This document shows positions 37,918-46,760 of a stretch of 64,000 nt of DNA, one piece after another. Position 1 is the first letter of the stretch. Every line of letters starts with the position of its first letter. The DNA is from Streptomyces sp. H27-H5. Lineage in GTDB: Bacteria > Actinomycetota > Actinomycetes > Streptomycetales > Streptomycetaceae. The stretch is from positions 1 to 64,000 of the forward strand of contig NZ_JAPNLK010000016.1 of assembly GCF_026627505.1 (NCBI RefSeq), written 5' to 3'. The position numbers and the translations under genes were made by a program. The notes beneath the pieces were generated by a model. That model was not told the DNA's origin, did not search any database, and was given only the letters and a program-made list of their open reading frames with translations.

Positions 37918-40488
37918 ATGCTGAAAACAGCCCTGCGCAACGCCCTGGCGTACAAGGCCCGTCTGCTCCTGACCGTCCTCGCGGTCTGCCTGGGTGTCGC
38001 GTTCGTCAGCGGCGCACTCGTCTTCGCGGACTCCTCCGCCGCCGCTCACCGCGCCGCCGTGTCGAAGAGCTTCGCGGACATCGCGGTCACCGTGGCCCCG
38101 AGGCAGCCCCCGCCCGGGGCAGCCCCGGCAGGCACCGGCGATGACACCACCGTGGTCGATGACGTGCTCGCCCGGAAACTGGCCGACGTACCGGGTGTCG
38201 CCGCGGTACGGCCGTCGGCCGACGGCCTGGCCACCCTGAACGGCTCCGACGGCGCCCCCCTGCGGGCCGGACGGATCTGGGCGAACCTGGGCGCCGCCTA
38301 CGTACCGGGGGCGGACGGCAAGGACGGTCGCTTTCCGCTGGTCAAGGGGCACGCGCCCCGGAACGACGCCGAGATCGCCGTGGACGACGGCACCGCCGCC
38401 GCCGGCGGGTTCACCCTGGGCGACACCATCACGCTGGCCACGGACGGCCCGGTACTGAGGAAGCGGCTCGTGGGGGTCGTGACCACCAAGGAGCCCCGGG
38501 TGACCGCCGGCGGCACCCTCGCCCTGTTCCACAAGGAGACCGCCCAGGCACTGTTCGCGTCACCGGGCCACTACACCTCGATCGACCTGACCGCCGCCCC
38601 CGGCACCGGCCAGTTCGAGCTCGCCGAGCGCGTCCGCGCGATGCTGCCGGCCGACCGCGCCGAAGCCACCACCGGTACTGCCCAGGCCGACCAACAGGGC
38701 ATCCTCGTCAACACGCTGACCCGTGGCTACACCAAACTGCCGCTGGTCTTCGCCGGGGTCTCCCTGTTCATCGGTTCGTTCCTCATCGTCAACACCTTCA
38801 CCATGCTCGTGTCCCGGCGCGGCCGGGAGATCGCGCTGCTGCGTGCGATCGGCGCCTCGCGCCGGCAGGTGGTCCGCTCCGTCCTCTGGGAGGCCGCGCT
38901 GGTCGGCCTCGCCGCGTCGGCGCTCGGGTTCCTCCTCGGCCTCGGCATCGCCGCCGTACTGCCCGACCTGCTGAGCACCGGGATCGCCCTGCCCCGGGGG
39001 CCCCTGGTCATCGGACCGCGCCCGATCGTCGCCGCGCTCGGCGTCGGCGTGGGCGTCACCGTCCTCGCCGCGTGGCTGCCGTCCCGCAGGGCCGCGAGGA
39101 TCGCGCCCATCGAGGCGCTGCGTTCGGCGGACCAACCGCCCACCGCGACGGCGTCCAGGGTCCGCGGGGTGGCGGGAGTGCTCCTGCTGGCGCTCGGCGC
39201 GGGGCTGCTGGTGTCGCTCACCGGGGCGAAGGACGCCTCCGAGGAGAACCTGCGGAACGCCATGTTCGGTTGCGCCGTCGTCGTGGTCGCCCTGATCGTC
39301 CTGGCGCCGCTCCTCGCGGGTCCCGTGATCCGGCTGAGCGGACGCCTGACCGACCGCCTCGGGATCGCCGGCCGGCTCGCCCGGGAGAACGCTCTGCGCG
39401 ACCCGCGCCGCACCGCGGCCACCGCTTCCGCGCTGATGGTCAGCACGGCCCTGGTCGCCGGGCTCGCCGTCATCGGCGACTCCACGTCGCAGGCCCTCGA
39501 CCGGCAGGCCGCGGCCGGTCTCGGCGCCGACTACGTCATCAGTGCCCGGTCCACCATGAGCGGCATCGATCCGGCCGCCGTGCAGCGGGTGGCCGGCACC
39601 TCCGGCGTCGAGACGGCGAGCGCCGTCACGGACTCCACGCTGTTCACGGGCGGCCAGGTACGCGAGATCGCCGGCGTCGACCCCGAGACCGTGCACGACG
39701 TCATGGAACTCGACTTCGTCAGCGGATCCCTGAAGGACCTCGGTCCCGGCCGGCTCGCCGTGTCCGCCTCCGTCGCCCGCGAACAGGGCTTGAGCGCGGG
39801 CAGCGCGCTGACCGCGCGCATCGGTCGCGACCAGGATCCCGGGCAGTACACCGTCGTCGGTGTCTACCGGGACAACCCCGTCGCCCACGACGTGCTGGGC
39901 GCGCGCGTCGAAGTGGGTCGGCACAGCCACCTGCCGGACTCCGTCCAGCGGATCCTCGTGCGTGCCGGCGCGGGCGGCGCTGCCCCGGCCACCGCCGACG
40001 GGCTGCGCACCGCCACCGGCAACAGCCCGCTCGTGAAGGTCCAGGACCGCGACGAACTCGTCCACGAGGCCGCCGGGGCCATGGGCGACCTGCTGACCCT
40101 CATGTACGGGCTGCTCGCACTCGGCGCCGTGATCTCCTCGCTCGGCATCGTGAACACCCTGGCCGTGTCGGTCGCGGAACGCACCCGCGAGATCGGCGTG
40201 TTGCGCGCCCTCGGCATGGATCGCGGCGGGATCCGCCGCATGATCCGCCTGGAGTCCGTGACGGTCGCCGCGTTCGGCACCCTCCTGGGCCTGGCGGGCG
40301 GGCTCTTCGGAGCCCGGGCGGTCGGCGCGCTGGCGAACGGCGCGATCGCGGACTACTCCATGGCCCTGCCGTGGGGGACGCTGCTCCTCGTGTGCCTGGT
40401 CTCCCTCGCGATCGGCACGGTCGCGGCCGCCGGTCCGGCCCGCCGGGCGGCCGCGCTGAGCCCGTTGGAGGCCGTCGCCCGGACGTAG
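37918..40488 (+). CDS. FtsX-like ABC permease (10-TM type)
   Basis: 856-residue permease containing two FtsX domains. TM1 (LLTVLAVCLGVAFVSGALVF) is followed by a large extracellular MacB-like periplasmic region (about 40-260). Three helices with the LLRAIGASRRQV coupling loop (about 300-312) come next. The second copy has an extracellular region (about 520-730) and three helices near the end, with TREIGVLRALGMDRGGIRRMI (about 757-777). Actinobacterial permeases with this architecture often accompany CseBC/BceRS-like kinases. The cargo is unknown; antimicrobial peptides or lipids are candidates. Confidence 0.9.
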   Translation: MLKTALRNALAYKARLLLTVLAVCLGVAFVSGALVFADSSAAAHRAAVSKSFADIAVTVAPRQPPPGAAPAGTGDDTTVVDDVLARKLADVPGVAAVRPSADGLATLNGSDGAPLRAGRIWANLGAAYVPGADGKDGRFPLVKGHAPRNDAEIAVDDGTAAAGGFTLGDTITLATDGPVLRKRLVGVVTTKEPRVTAGGTLALFHKETAQALFASPGHYTSIDLTAAPGTGQFELAERVRAMLPADRAEATTGTAQADQQGILVNTLTRGYTKLPLVFAGVSLFIGSFLIVNTFTMLVSRRGREIALLRAIGASRRQVVRSVLWEAALVGLAASALGFLLGLGIAAVLPDLLSTGIALPRGPLVIGPRPIVAALGVGVGVTVLAAWLPSRRAARIAPIEALRSADQPPTATASRVRGVAGVLLLALGAGLLVSLTGAKDASEENLRNAMFGCAVVVVALIVLAPLLAGPVIRLSGRLTDRLGIAGRLARENALRDPRRTAATASALMVSTALVAGLAVIGDSTSQALDRQAAAGLGADYVISARSTMSGIDPAAVQRVAGTSGVETASAVTDSTLFTGGQVREIAGVDPETVHDVMELDFVSGSLKDLGPGRLAVSASVAREQGLSAGSALTARIGRDQDPGQYTVVGVYRDNPVAHDVLGARVEVGRHSHLPDSVQRILVRAGAGGAAPATADGLRTATGNSPLVKVQDRDELVHEAAGAMGDLLTLMYGLLALGAVISSLGIVNTLAVSVAERTREIGVLRALGMDRGGIRRMIRLESVTVAAFGTLLGLAGGLFGARAVGALANGAIADYSMALPWGTLLLVCLVSLAIGTVAAAGPARRAAALSPLEAVART

Positions 40489-40570
40489 ACGTGAGTCACC
40501 CGCCCGGGGGCCCGCCCCTGCGGGTTCCCGGCCGGGTCCGGCCCGCGCCGGCCCCCACCCGGCCGGGGGG

Positions 40571-41599
40571 TCACTTGGTCTCCACGGCTCCCGAGTCCGG
40601 CGACTGTTGCAGTCCCGATGCGTCGACCGCCTCGAAGTCCGACCCCTTGATGGCCTTGAGCGCGTCGAGTTGGGCATTGTCCCAACCGGGGTTCTCCTCA
40701 CCGGTGATGAACCAGGCCGAGCCGTTGTCCGCGACGATGGCGCCGTACTTCTTGAGCGCCTCGGCCACGGCCTTGGCCTGCGGGCCCATCGCCGAGGTGT
40801 CCACCGAGTCCTTCAGCCGCAGCCGCAACCCCATGGGTGGCAGCGACGCGTCAGCCGCGGAGCCCGCCTGGTGCCTCGCGGGCCAGACGTGACTCTGGTC
40901 CGAGCGCGGCACGGTGACACGGATCGCGTGGTCGATGTGCCCGGACGCCGCCTCCTCGTGGCGCGCCAGTCCGGGAAGGATGGCGAGGCCGGCGGCATCG
41001 GCGGACGTCCAGCCGTCGGGCCGGAGTTCGTTGGTCGTCAGGTCGAAGACGGCGCCCCCTCCGGCGTGCCAGGCGTTGTCGCCCTCCTGCTTCGCGTTCC
41101 ACAGCTCGTAGGACTTGCACAGGTCGCGGTCCCACACGACGACGTGGCGGTCCCCCTCGCTCGCCGGACCGTTCTCGATCCTGGCGTCCTGCGGGATGCG
41201 GTACCCGGTCTTGTCGCTCTCGTCGGCGTAGTCCAGGGTGACCTTCGTTTCCGGCAGCTTCTCGTCCGAGACGGTGATGGGGATGCCGAAGGGTTCGCCG
41301 TCGCTGAGGCCCGACCCGAAGTCCGGGTGAAGCGGTACCGAGGAGCCGATCGAGGAGACGTATCGGGCGGAGTTCGGGTGCACGGGGAGCTTGTCCACGG
41401 GGGCGCGCCAGAAACTGTCCGGCAGCGAGGTCGGACACACCGCTTTCGTGGGAGACCCTGCCTGGTCGGCCTCGCCGGCGGCCACGCCCCCGGGCAGCAG
41501 GCACACGGCGCAGGCGGCAGCGGCGGCGATCGCGGGGACCCTGGCGCCGACGCGCCCTTCAGCGGTTCGCTTCATCCGGGCGGTTCGCTTCATTGTCAT
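40571..41599 (-). CDS. secreted conserved hypothetical protein
   Basis: 342-residue exported protein. Signal peptide residues 1-42 (MKRT-rich start, IAAAAACAVCLLPGGVAAG). The mature part contains FGIPITVSDEKLPETKVTLDYADESDKTGYRIP, the acidic HVVVWDRDLCKSYELWNA and the ending ALKKYGAIVADNGSAWFITGEENPGW. This last block is shared by a broad set of secreted bacterial and fungal proteins whose function I cannot name. A possible disulphide joins Cys in AVCPTS and DLCKSY. The start may be 41599 or 41593; an internal ATG with the same residues also exists. Confidence 0.75.
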   Translation of the reverse strand: MTMKRTARMKRTAEGRVGARVPAIAAAAACAVCLLPGGVAAGEADQAGSPTKAVCPTSLPDSFWRAPVDKLPVHPNSARYVSSIGSSVPLHPDFGSGLSDGEPFGIPITVSDEKLPETKVTLDYADESDKTGYRIPQDARIENGPASEGDRHVVVWDRDLCKSYELWNAKQEGDNAWHAGGGAVFDLTTNELRPDGWTSADAAGLAILPGLARHEEAASGHIDHAIRVTVPRSDQSHVWPARHQAGSAADASLPPMGLRLRLKDSVDTSAMGPQAKAVAEALKKYGAIVADNGSAWFITGEENPGWDNAQLDALKAIKGSDFEAVDASGLQQSPDSGAVETK

Positions 41600-41794
41600 C
41601 GATCACCCTGGGTATGCGTACGGTTCTGCACGCGGCCGAGAGACGAGATCCGGGCCAACCGGGTTGTTTCGGCTGTATCCGTCCATGGTAGTTCCGGAGC
41701 TGCGCCCCCGCGCCCCGCGCGCGGGGCGGGCGCCGGCGGGGCGCGGGGAGAAACCCGGGTGAGGCGCCGGGCCGGTTGCTGTTGGATGGTCGCG

Positions 41795-42988
41795 ATGAAC
41801 AACCCCTGGCACGAGCGGTGGAACCAGCGACGCGACGTACCGCTGCGCTATGTCCTGGTGGAGGAGCGGGACCACGGGGAGGACGGGTGGGACGCCCCCT
41901 ACAGCCTCGGGTACGCGTTGTTGGCGAAGTGCGCCGAGGTGGAAGGGTTGTTCGCCGAACTGCCGCCGCCCACCGCGCCCCGGGAGGAGTTGACGCTCTT
42001 CTCGTGCGCACCGTCGGGGCGGCTGCGCGCCGCCGTCGCCGGCGCGGACCGCGGCCGAGTCGGCGATCTGCGGATCGAGGTGACCCTCAGGGGCCTGCCC
42101 GTGGACGGTTGGACCTACGGACTGTCCGACGCCGTGGTCGTGGCCCATCGGCCCGGCTCGGAGGACCCCTCACGCGTCGACATCACCGTGGAGGCCACGG
42201 TCCGGACGCCCGACTGGTCTTTCGGCCGACCGCCGGACGAACTGCGCCGGCAGTTCGGATTCGAACTGTCCGACGCCGAAGGCGAGGACCCCTACGGCTC
42301 CTGCGCGGCGGCGCCGCGGCTCTTCGCCACCCGCAAGGCTCCGGAACAGGCCGTGCTCCGGCTCCTCGGCGTCGACCCCGACGCACCGCTCCTGGCCGGG
42401 GGCGACCGCTCCACTCCGACGGACATCCTCGCCGTCGACCGGACGGGCCGGGTGATGACCGGCCGCGACGCCCACCTGCGGGTCATCGGGGCGAAGCCTT
42501 CCGCCTTCGGCTCCGGTCTCCTGGACGTCGAGGTCGCCGGACGGGTCGAGGACAAGCCCCTGCCGGCGCTGGAGGCCGTGTGGGCGTTCTGGCGTGAGGG
42601 GCGACCCACCGAGCCCCACCATTGGACGCGCTTCCCGGACGAGTTGCTCGCCGAATGGCTGTGGCTCACGGAGAAGCACGCGGGCCCGGACCGGAAGGGC
42701 GGCCGTCACCACCTCGACGGCCGGCTCGTGACCGGCCGGTACGCCCTGCACTGCGCGCTCGGGGAGGCCGTCAACGGCCCCGGAGGCTACTACGGTCGGT
42801 GCTGGAACTCGCTGTTCGACTGTCTGTCCGGCGGGTACGGAGCCGTCCCGCCCTTCACCCTGGTGTGGCACCACTTCCCCGCGGCCCGCCGCGCCTTGGC
42901 GGGCGCCGGGCCGGCGGCCGACGTGTCGTACGCCGAGGAGGTCGTCGACCGGCTACGGGCCTTCGGCGTGACCGTCGAGCTCCGCTGA
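41795..42988 (+). CDS. large protein with C-terminal barstar-like domain
   Basis: 397-residue soluble protein. The first 300 residues are an unrecognised globular region, including a segment like RPPDELRRQFGFELSDAEGEDPYG. Residues about 304-375 match barstar, the intracellular inhibitor of barnase ribonuclease: HLDGRLVTGRYALHCALGEAVNGPGGYYGRCWNSL, a helix-turn-strand with the conserved Cys, Tyr and Gly pair, then a Trp/His ending. No ribonuclease toxin is next to it. A fused barstar could neutralise or sense an RNase made elsewhere, or be an adaptor. ATG 41795 or 41786 is ambiguous, as no Shine-Dalgarno is evident. Confidence 0.75.
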   Translation: MNNPWHERWNQRRDVPLRYVLVEERDHGEDGWDAPYSLGYALLAKCAEVEGLFAELPPPTAPREELTLFSCAPSGRLRAAVAGADRGRVGDLRIEVTLRGLPVDGWTYGLSDAVVVAHRPGSEDPSRVDITVEATVRTPDWSFGRPPDELRRQFGFELSDAEGEDPYGSCAAAPRLFATRKAPEQAVLRLLGVDPDAPLLAGGDRSTPTDILAVDRTGRVMTGRDAHLRVIGAKPSAFGSGLLDVEVAGRVEDKPLPALEAVWAFWREGRPTEPHHWTRFPDELLAEWLWLTEKHAGPDRKGGRHHLDGRLVTGRYALHCALGEAVNGPGGYYGRCWNSLFDCLSGGYGAVPPFTLVWHHFPAARRALAGAGPAADVSYAEEVVDRLRAFGVTVELR

Positions 42989-43155
42989 GTCGGCGGGACA
43001 GAGGCGCCGGCCCCGCGGCGGCCCACGTCGGGTACGACCGAACGGATCATCCGACGGCGCGGGGAGGCGTGCGGAACGCGGGGGCGGGCAGGCGGTCGGT
43101 ATCCGCCTTCGGGGGACGGACCCCGGGTGAGGCGGCGAGCGACGGAGGAGACACG

Positions 43156-43410
43156 GTGCCCAACCACGCGACGAGGGAACACCTGGAGGCACTGCGTGCG
43201 GAGCTCCGGACGACGGGAGCCGCGCTCCCGACGCACGAGCGCGCGCACCTGGAGGCGCTGCTGGACCGCCTGGAGGCGGATGAGGCGGCCGAGGACCCGG
43301 GCATGGCCGAGTCCCTGCACCTGGCCGCCGAACGGTTCGAGGTGAAGCACCCCTCACTGGCGGCGACCCTGCGCACCCTCGGTGTCAATCTGGCCAACAT
43401 CGGCATCTGA
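43156..43410 (+). CDS. small helical protein, DUF4404 type
   Basis: 84-residue all-helical protein: REHLEALRAELRTTGAALP, then ERAHLEALLDRLEADEAAEDP, then SLHLAAERFEVKHPSLAATLRTLGVNLANIGI. The Leu/Glu periodicity suggests two antiparallel helices, as in the DUF4404 family. The GTG at 43156 has a good GGAGGAG ribosome binding site (43144-43150). Function unknown. It converges on the DUF4232 lipoprotein, with a terminator in between. Confidence 0.75.
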   Translation: MPNHATREHLEALRAELRTTGAALPTHERAHLEALLDRLEADEAAEDPGMAESLHLAAERFEVKHPSLAATLRTLGVNLANIGI

Positions 43411-43428
43411 TCTCCTCGCCCACCCCCG

Positions 43429-43457
43429 CACCGCCCCGGGCCCGCCCCGGGGCGGTG
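43429..43457. terminator. bidirectional hairpin terminator
   Basis: Perfect 11-bp inverted repeat CACCGCCCCGG (43429-43439) and CCGGGGCGGTG (43447-43457) with a 7-nt loop, between two convergent genes. Confidence 0.75.
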
Positions 43458-43506
43458 TCGTCGCTTCGGAGCGGGGCGCTTCGGGCCGGCGGGGCGAGCC
43501 GGTTGT

Positions 43507-44211
43507 TCAGTACGTCAGCGCGTCCTGCATCGAGGAGAGCCAATAGGTGACGGCAGCGCTGTCGTCCTTGTACGTGCCCGCCGGGAGCGTCACCTTGACC
43601 GGGGCACCGACCGAACCGGACCCGCTGCGGGCAGCGAAGTGGAGGGTGAGCTTCTTGGGCTTGTAGCCGTGGGCCGCCTCACCGGTCGCGCTGCTGAGGG
43701 TCACCCCCGCGTACGCGGACTCGCCCGGGGCGAGGGTCGCGACGGCCTGCGGCTTGCTGTCCTCGACGATCTGCGTCGCGGCCTGTTCCTCGTCGAAACG
43801 CAGCAGTGGCGCCATGTAGACGTCGCAGGCGCGCTTTCCGGTGTTGGTGACCGTGAGCAGCATGTGGTTGACGGGGCGTTCCACCTTGGTGGCCACGATC
43901 TTCGTGGAACCGGCCGCGCAGGCCACGAAACCGGCCTCGGCGCCGCCCTTGCCGCCGCTCGCCTTGCTGTTGCCGTCCCCGGCGCCGCCCTTGGCGTTCG
44001 GGGCGGTGCCCCCGGTGGGAGTGTGGGCGGCGGGCTGCGCCTTGCCACTGTCGGTGGTGCCGCCCGAGGGCTGCACGACGGAGGCCGCGCCGGCGGGAGA
44101 CGGCTCCTTGGTCAGTGCGTCATTGCCTTGACACGCGGTCAGGGTCGTGGCTGCGAGCAGCGCGGCGGTGCAGGCGGTCAGGGCGGTGCGACGGGTACGG
44201 GTGGTGCGCAT
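43507..44211 (-). CDS. DUF4232 lipoprotein
   Basis: 234-residue exported lipoprotein. Signal peptide and lipobox TTLTAC (Cys at about 27) predict an outer-face membrane anchor. A Gly/Ala/Lys/Pro-rich linker (about 30-90) precedes a DUF4232 beta-sandwich: VERPVNHMLLTVTNTGKRACDVYMAPLLRF, VATLAPGESAYAGVTL and GAPVKVTLPAGTY. DUF4232 proteins are common surface lipoproteins in actinobacteria with no known ligand. The gene is divergent from the membrane-anchored XRE regulator, separated by a region holding a tiny transmembrane peptide gene. Confidence 0.85.
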   Translation of the reverse strand: MRTTRTRRTALTACTAALLAATTLTACQGNDALTKEPSPAGAASVVQPSGGTTDSGKAQPAAHTPTGGTAPNAKGGAGDGNSKASGGKGGAEAGFVACAAGSTKIVATKVERPVNHMLLTVTNTGKRACDVYMAPLLRFDEEQAATQIVEDSKPQAVATLAPGESAYAGVTLSSATGEAAHGYKPKKLTLHFAARSGSGSVGAPVKVTLPAGTYKDDSAAVTYWLSSMQDALTY

Positions 44212-44249
44212 GATGCGGTCGTCCTTTTGGTGTGGGATGTGAGGCGGAC

Positions 44250-44342
44250 TCAGTGACGGCCCAGGACCACGGTCAGGACCGAGATACAGGCGATCAGTAC
44301 GGCGACGGCGACCACGTCGGTCGCGCCGAAACGTCTTGGCAT
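44250..44342 (-). CDS. 30-residue single-pass membrane peptide
   Basis: Short frame with basic residues at the start (MPRRFGATD), one hydrophobic helix (VVAVAVLIACISVLTVVLG) and a two-residue polar end. A GGAG lies about 5 nt upstream of the ATG on the minus strand. It sits between the DUF4232 lipoprotein and the XRE regulator. Size and hydrophobicity fit a small membrane peptide, but expression is unproven. Confidence 0.5.
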   Translation of the reverse strand: MPRRFGATDVVAVAVLIACISVLTVVLGRH

Positions 44343-44511
44343 GGCGGCTCCGGTTCCGGTGGCGCTGTCCCAAGGTTGCGGGGCTGTGCCGATCATGTGC
44401 CAGATACACGGGACAATGGGGGACGTTGGGACGTGGAACGGCCTGTGAGCTGGGCGGATGACCTGTCCCTGGAACGCCTGGTTGGAAAGACAGAGGGAGC
44501 GGGGGACCCGA

Positions 44512-46119
44512 GTGACCACGGGATCGGATGGCCTGGCCGGACTGTTGAGCGGGCTCAAGAAGCGTTCGGGGCTGAGCTACGGAGCGCTCGCCGGGCGGCT
44601 GCACGTGAGTACGTCGACGGTGCACCGGTACTGCAACGGAGATGCCGTTCCCACCGAGTTCGGGACGATCGAGCGGTTCGCCAAGCAGTGCGGGGCGACC
44701 CGCGACGAGTTGGTGGAGGCGCACCGGCGCTGGATCATCGCCGACGACGCGCGGCGGCGTCCGCGGCCGGCGGCCCACGAACCGGCCGAGCGGCCACCGG
44801 TCACGACCGGCACCTCGGACGAGGCCGAATCGGCCGGGGGAAGCGCAGGGACCGCAGAGGTTGGAGCGGTCGGAGGGATCGAAGGGACCCGTTCGGTGGA
44901 CCTCCCCAAGGCGGAGGGCACCCCGAGTACGGCACCCGATGAGGGGGCCGGCGCAACCGGTCCGCACTTCCCCACGCCCACGCCCGCGCCCGAGGACGCC
45001 CCGAAGGGCGACGCGTTGCCGTTGACGGCACCGGAAGCGGAATCCGAGGGGGATCCGGATCCGGAGTCCGGTGCGACGCCGGCCGCCACTCCCGGGGCTT
45101 CCGGCGCCGGCGCCACGCGATGGTCCCGGCGCGGTCGCGACGTCTCGCGGTCCGCGGCCGTCGGCTCCGCGGTCCGGCGCCGTGGTGTGCGGATCGCCCT
45201 GGCGGCCGGGACCGTCGCGGTGCTCGCCGTACCGGCCGCGTACGCCGTGACCCGCTATGCCGCGGACGAGCCGACCCCCTCGGGCCCCTCCGCGCCGGTG
45301 ACGCCCTCGTCGGGTCGGGCCTCGCCGTCCGCCCCCGGAGCCGGGCCCGGAACGAGCGCCTCCGCCTCGGCCGGTCCCACGGCGAGCGGTTCGGCCACCG
45401 CGGCCGGCGGTGCCTCCCCCGGCGCCGGGGCGAGCGCGCCCGCGCCCGGCCGGGAAGGGTCGAGCACGCCCGGGGGGACACCGCCCTCCGGCGACGGCGC
45501 GGCCGTGCAGCCACCGAGCGTCGGGGTCAGCTCGTACAACTGGGACGCGCCCTGCGGGGAGAACTACCTGCTCGATCAGCCGGAGGGTCAGGTCCCGCCG
45601 CCCAGCGCCCCGCAGGACACCCGGGGTTGGGCCCGGGCGCTCGGGGCCGTGGACGCCGGAGCGATGCGGCTCCAGCTGACCGCGAAGGGTCGCGCGGAGG
45701 AGGCGGTGGTCATCACCGGGATCGACGTGCGGGTGGTCGAGCGCGGCGCGCCCCTCGCGTGGCGGGCCTTCTCCATGGGCGACGGCTGCGGCAGCGGCAT
45801 CACCCCGCAGACCTTCGACATCGACCTGGACGACGCCCGGCCCGTGACCAGGGCGAAGGACGGTCAGGACGGCGGATCCACCGTGCCCGCCAAGGGCTTC
45901 CCGTTCAAGGTCTCGTCGCACGACCCACAGGTGTTCAACCTCGACATCCACACGGAGGGGCATCAGGCGAGCTGGTACCTGGAGGTGGGTTGGAGCAGCG
46001 GTGACCGGCGCGGCACGGTGCGGGTGGACGACGGCGGTCGGCCCTTCCGCACGAGCGCGCTGGAGGGCCGGCCGAGGTTCGGCTGGTGGCCGGATCGCAG
46101 CGAGTGGGTCGCCTACTGA
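44512..46119 (+). CDS. membrane-anchored XRE-family regulator with extracytoplasmic domain
   Basis: 535-residue one-component receptor-like protein. An N-terminal XRE helix-turn-helix (about residues 5-65: GLLSGLKKRSGLSYGALAGRLHVSTSTVHRYCNG) is followed by a flexible Pro/Glu/Gly region (about 80-215). One transmembrane helix (about 225-248, GVRIALAAGTVAVLAVPAAYAVT) leads to a Ser/Pro/Gly wall-spanning linker (about 250-340). An outer domain (about 345-535) has CGENYLLDQPEG, two Trp/Gly-rich blocks and the last WPDRSEWVAY. DNA-binding inside and sensing outside are predicted. The GTG at 44512 is used with GGGGGA upstream. The related HTH-TM proteins of Streptomyces have no assigned ligand. Confidence 0.8.
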   Translation: MTTGSDGLAGLLSGLKKRSGLSYGALAGRLHVSTSTVHRYCNGDAVPTEFGTIERFAKQCGATRDELVEAHRRWIIADDARRRPRPAAHEPAERPPVTTGTSDEAESAGGSAGTAEVGAVGGIEGTRSVDLPKAEGTPSTAPDEGAGATGPHFPTPTPAPEDAPKGDALPLTAPEAESEGDPDPESGATPAATPGASGAGATRWSRRGRDVSRSAAVGSAVRRRGVRIALAAGTVAVLAVPAAYAVTRYAADEPTPSGPSAPVTPSSGRASPSAPGAGPGTSASASAGPTASGSATAAGGASPGAGASAPAPGREGSSTPGGTPPSGDGAAVQPPSVGVSSYNWDAPCGENYLLDQPEGQVPPPSAPQDTRGWARALGAVDAGAMRLQLTAKGRAEEAVVITGIDVRVVERGAPLAWRAFSMGDGCGSGITPQTFDIDLDDARPVTRAKDGQDGGSTVPAKGFPFKVSSHDPQVFNLDIHTEGHQASWYLEVGWSSGDRRGTVRVDDGGRPFRTSALEGRPRFGWWPDRSEWVAY

Positions 46120-46204
46120 TCGGGCGAACCGGATCCGGGACGGGATCAGGGTCGGGTTCCGGGGCCGGGTGAGGACGGACAGTCCCTTCCCCTGTTTCTG
46201 ATCA

Positions 46205-46248
46205 CGGTGCGGGTGGGTCGACCCGTACGGGCCGGCCCACCCGCACCG
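46205..46248. terminator. bidirectional hairpin terminator
   Basis: Perfect 13-bp inverted repeat CGGTGCGGGTGGG (46205-46217) and CCCACCCGCACCG (46236-46248) with an 18-nt loop, between the XRE regulator and the scarred aegerolysin locus. Confidence 0.8.
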
Positions 46249-46253
46249 GGGCC

Positions 46254-46752
46254 TCAGGGGCGCGTGTTGACCATGTACCACCAGTAGGCGTTGGTGGCCG
46301 AGACGACCGCTCCGGCGGCGGTGGCCTTCAGGTAGCGGCCCGTCACCTTGTTGCGCAGTGCGACGGAACCGCCGGGGCCGGCGACCGTGTACCAGTGGAA
46401 GCTGTCCCCCTGGCCCTGTGAGACGAGGATCCCGTTGCCCACGCCCTGGAGGCTCTGTCCGAACTGCTCCGCGTCCCTGTTCAGGAGCGAGAGGGTGCCG
46501 TCGTTGTTGCCGCCGACCTGCCATACGGCGTCGTCGTGCCGGTTGCCGTACAGAGCCGGCCGGCCTTGCACACGACGGAGCCGAAGTAGTCGACGTCGCC
46601 GAGCCACTCGTCGGGCCGCTCCTGGGGCGCCATCACGTACGTCTGCCCCGGCGTGGGGTTGGCCGCGGCGGCGGGGGGGCGGCGGAGGCCGAACCGGCGG
46701 CGATCAGGGTCAGTGCGGCGGCGCACGCCAGCGCTGCGGTGCGTCGGTTCAC
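46254..46752 (-). pseudogene. secreted lectin-like protein, two frameshifts
   Basis: Read in three frames. The start (GTG at 46752) gives a signal peptide, VNRRTAALACAAALTLIAAGSASAA. It runs into a C-rich stretch near 46675, where one extra C shifts the frame to NPTPGQTYVMAPQERPDEWLGDVDYFGSVVCKAG. A second shift near 46560 leads to RPALYGNRHDDAVWQVGGNNDGTLSLLNRD, then a beta-trefoil-like end with GNGILVSQGQGDSFHWYTVAGP. It lies 8 nt after the aegerolysin gene on the same strand, so they were one operon. Removing one C and inserting one base restores about 165 residues, so artefact is possible. Confidence 0.6.
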
Positions 46753-46760
46753 GGTCGTCC

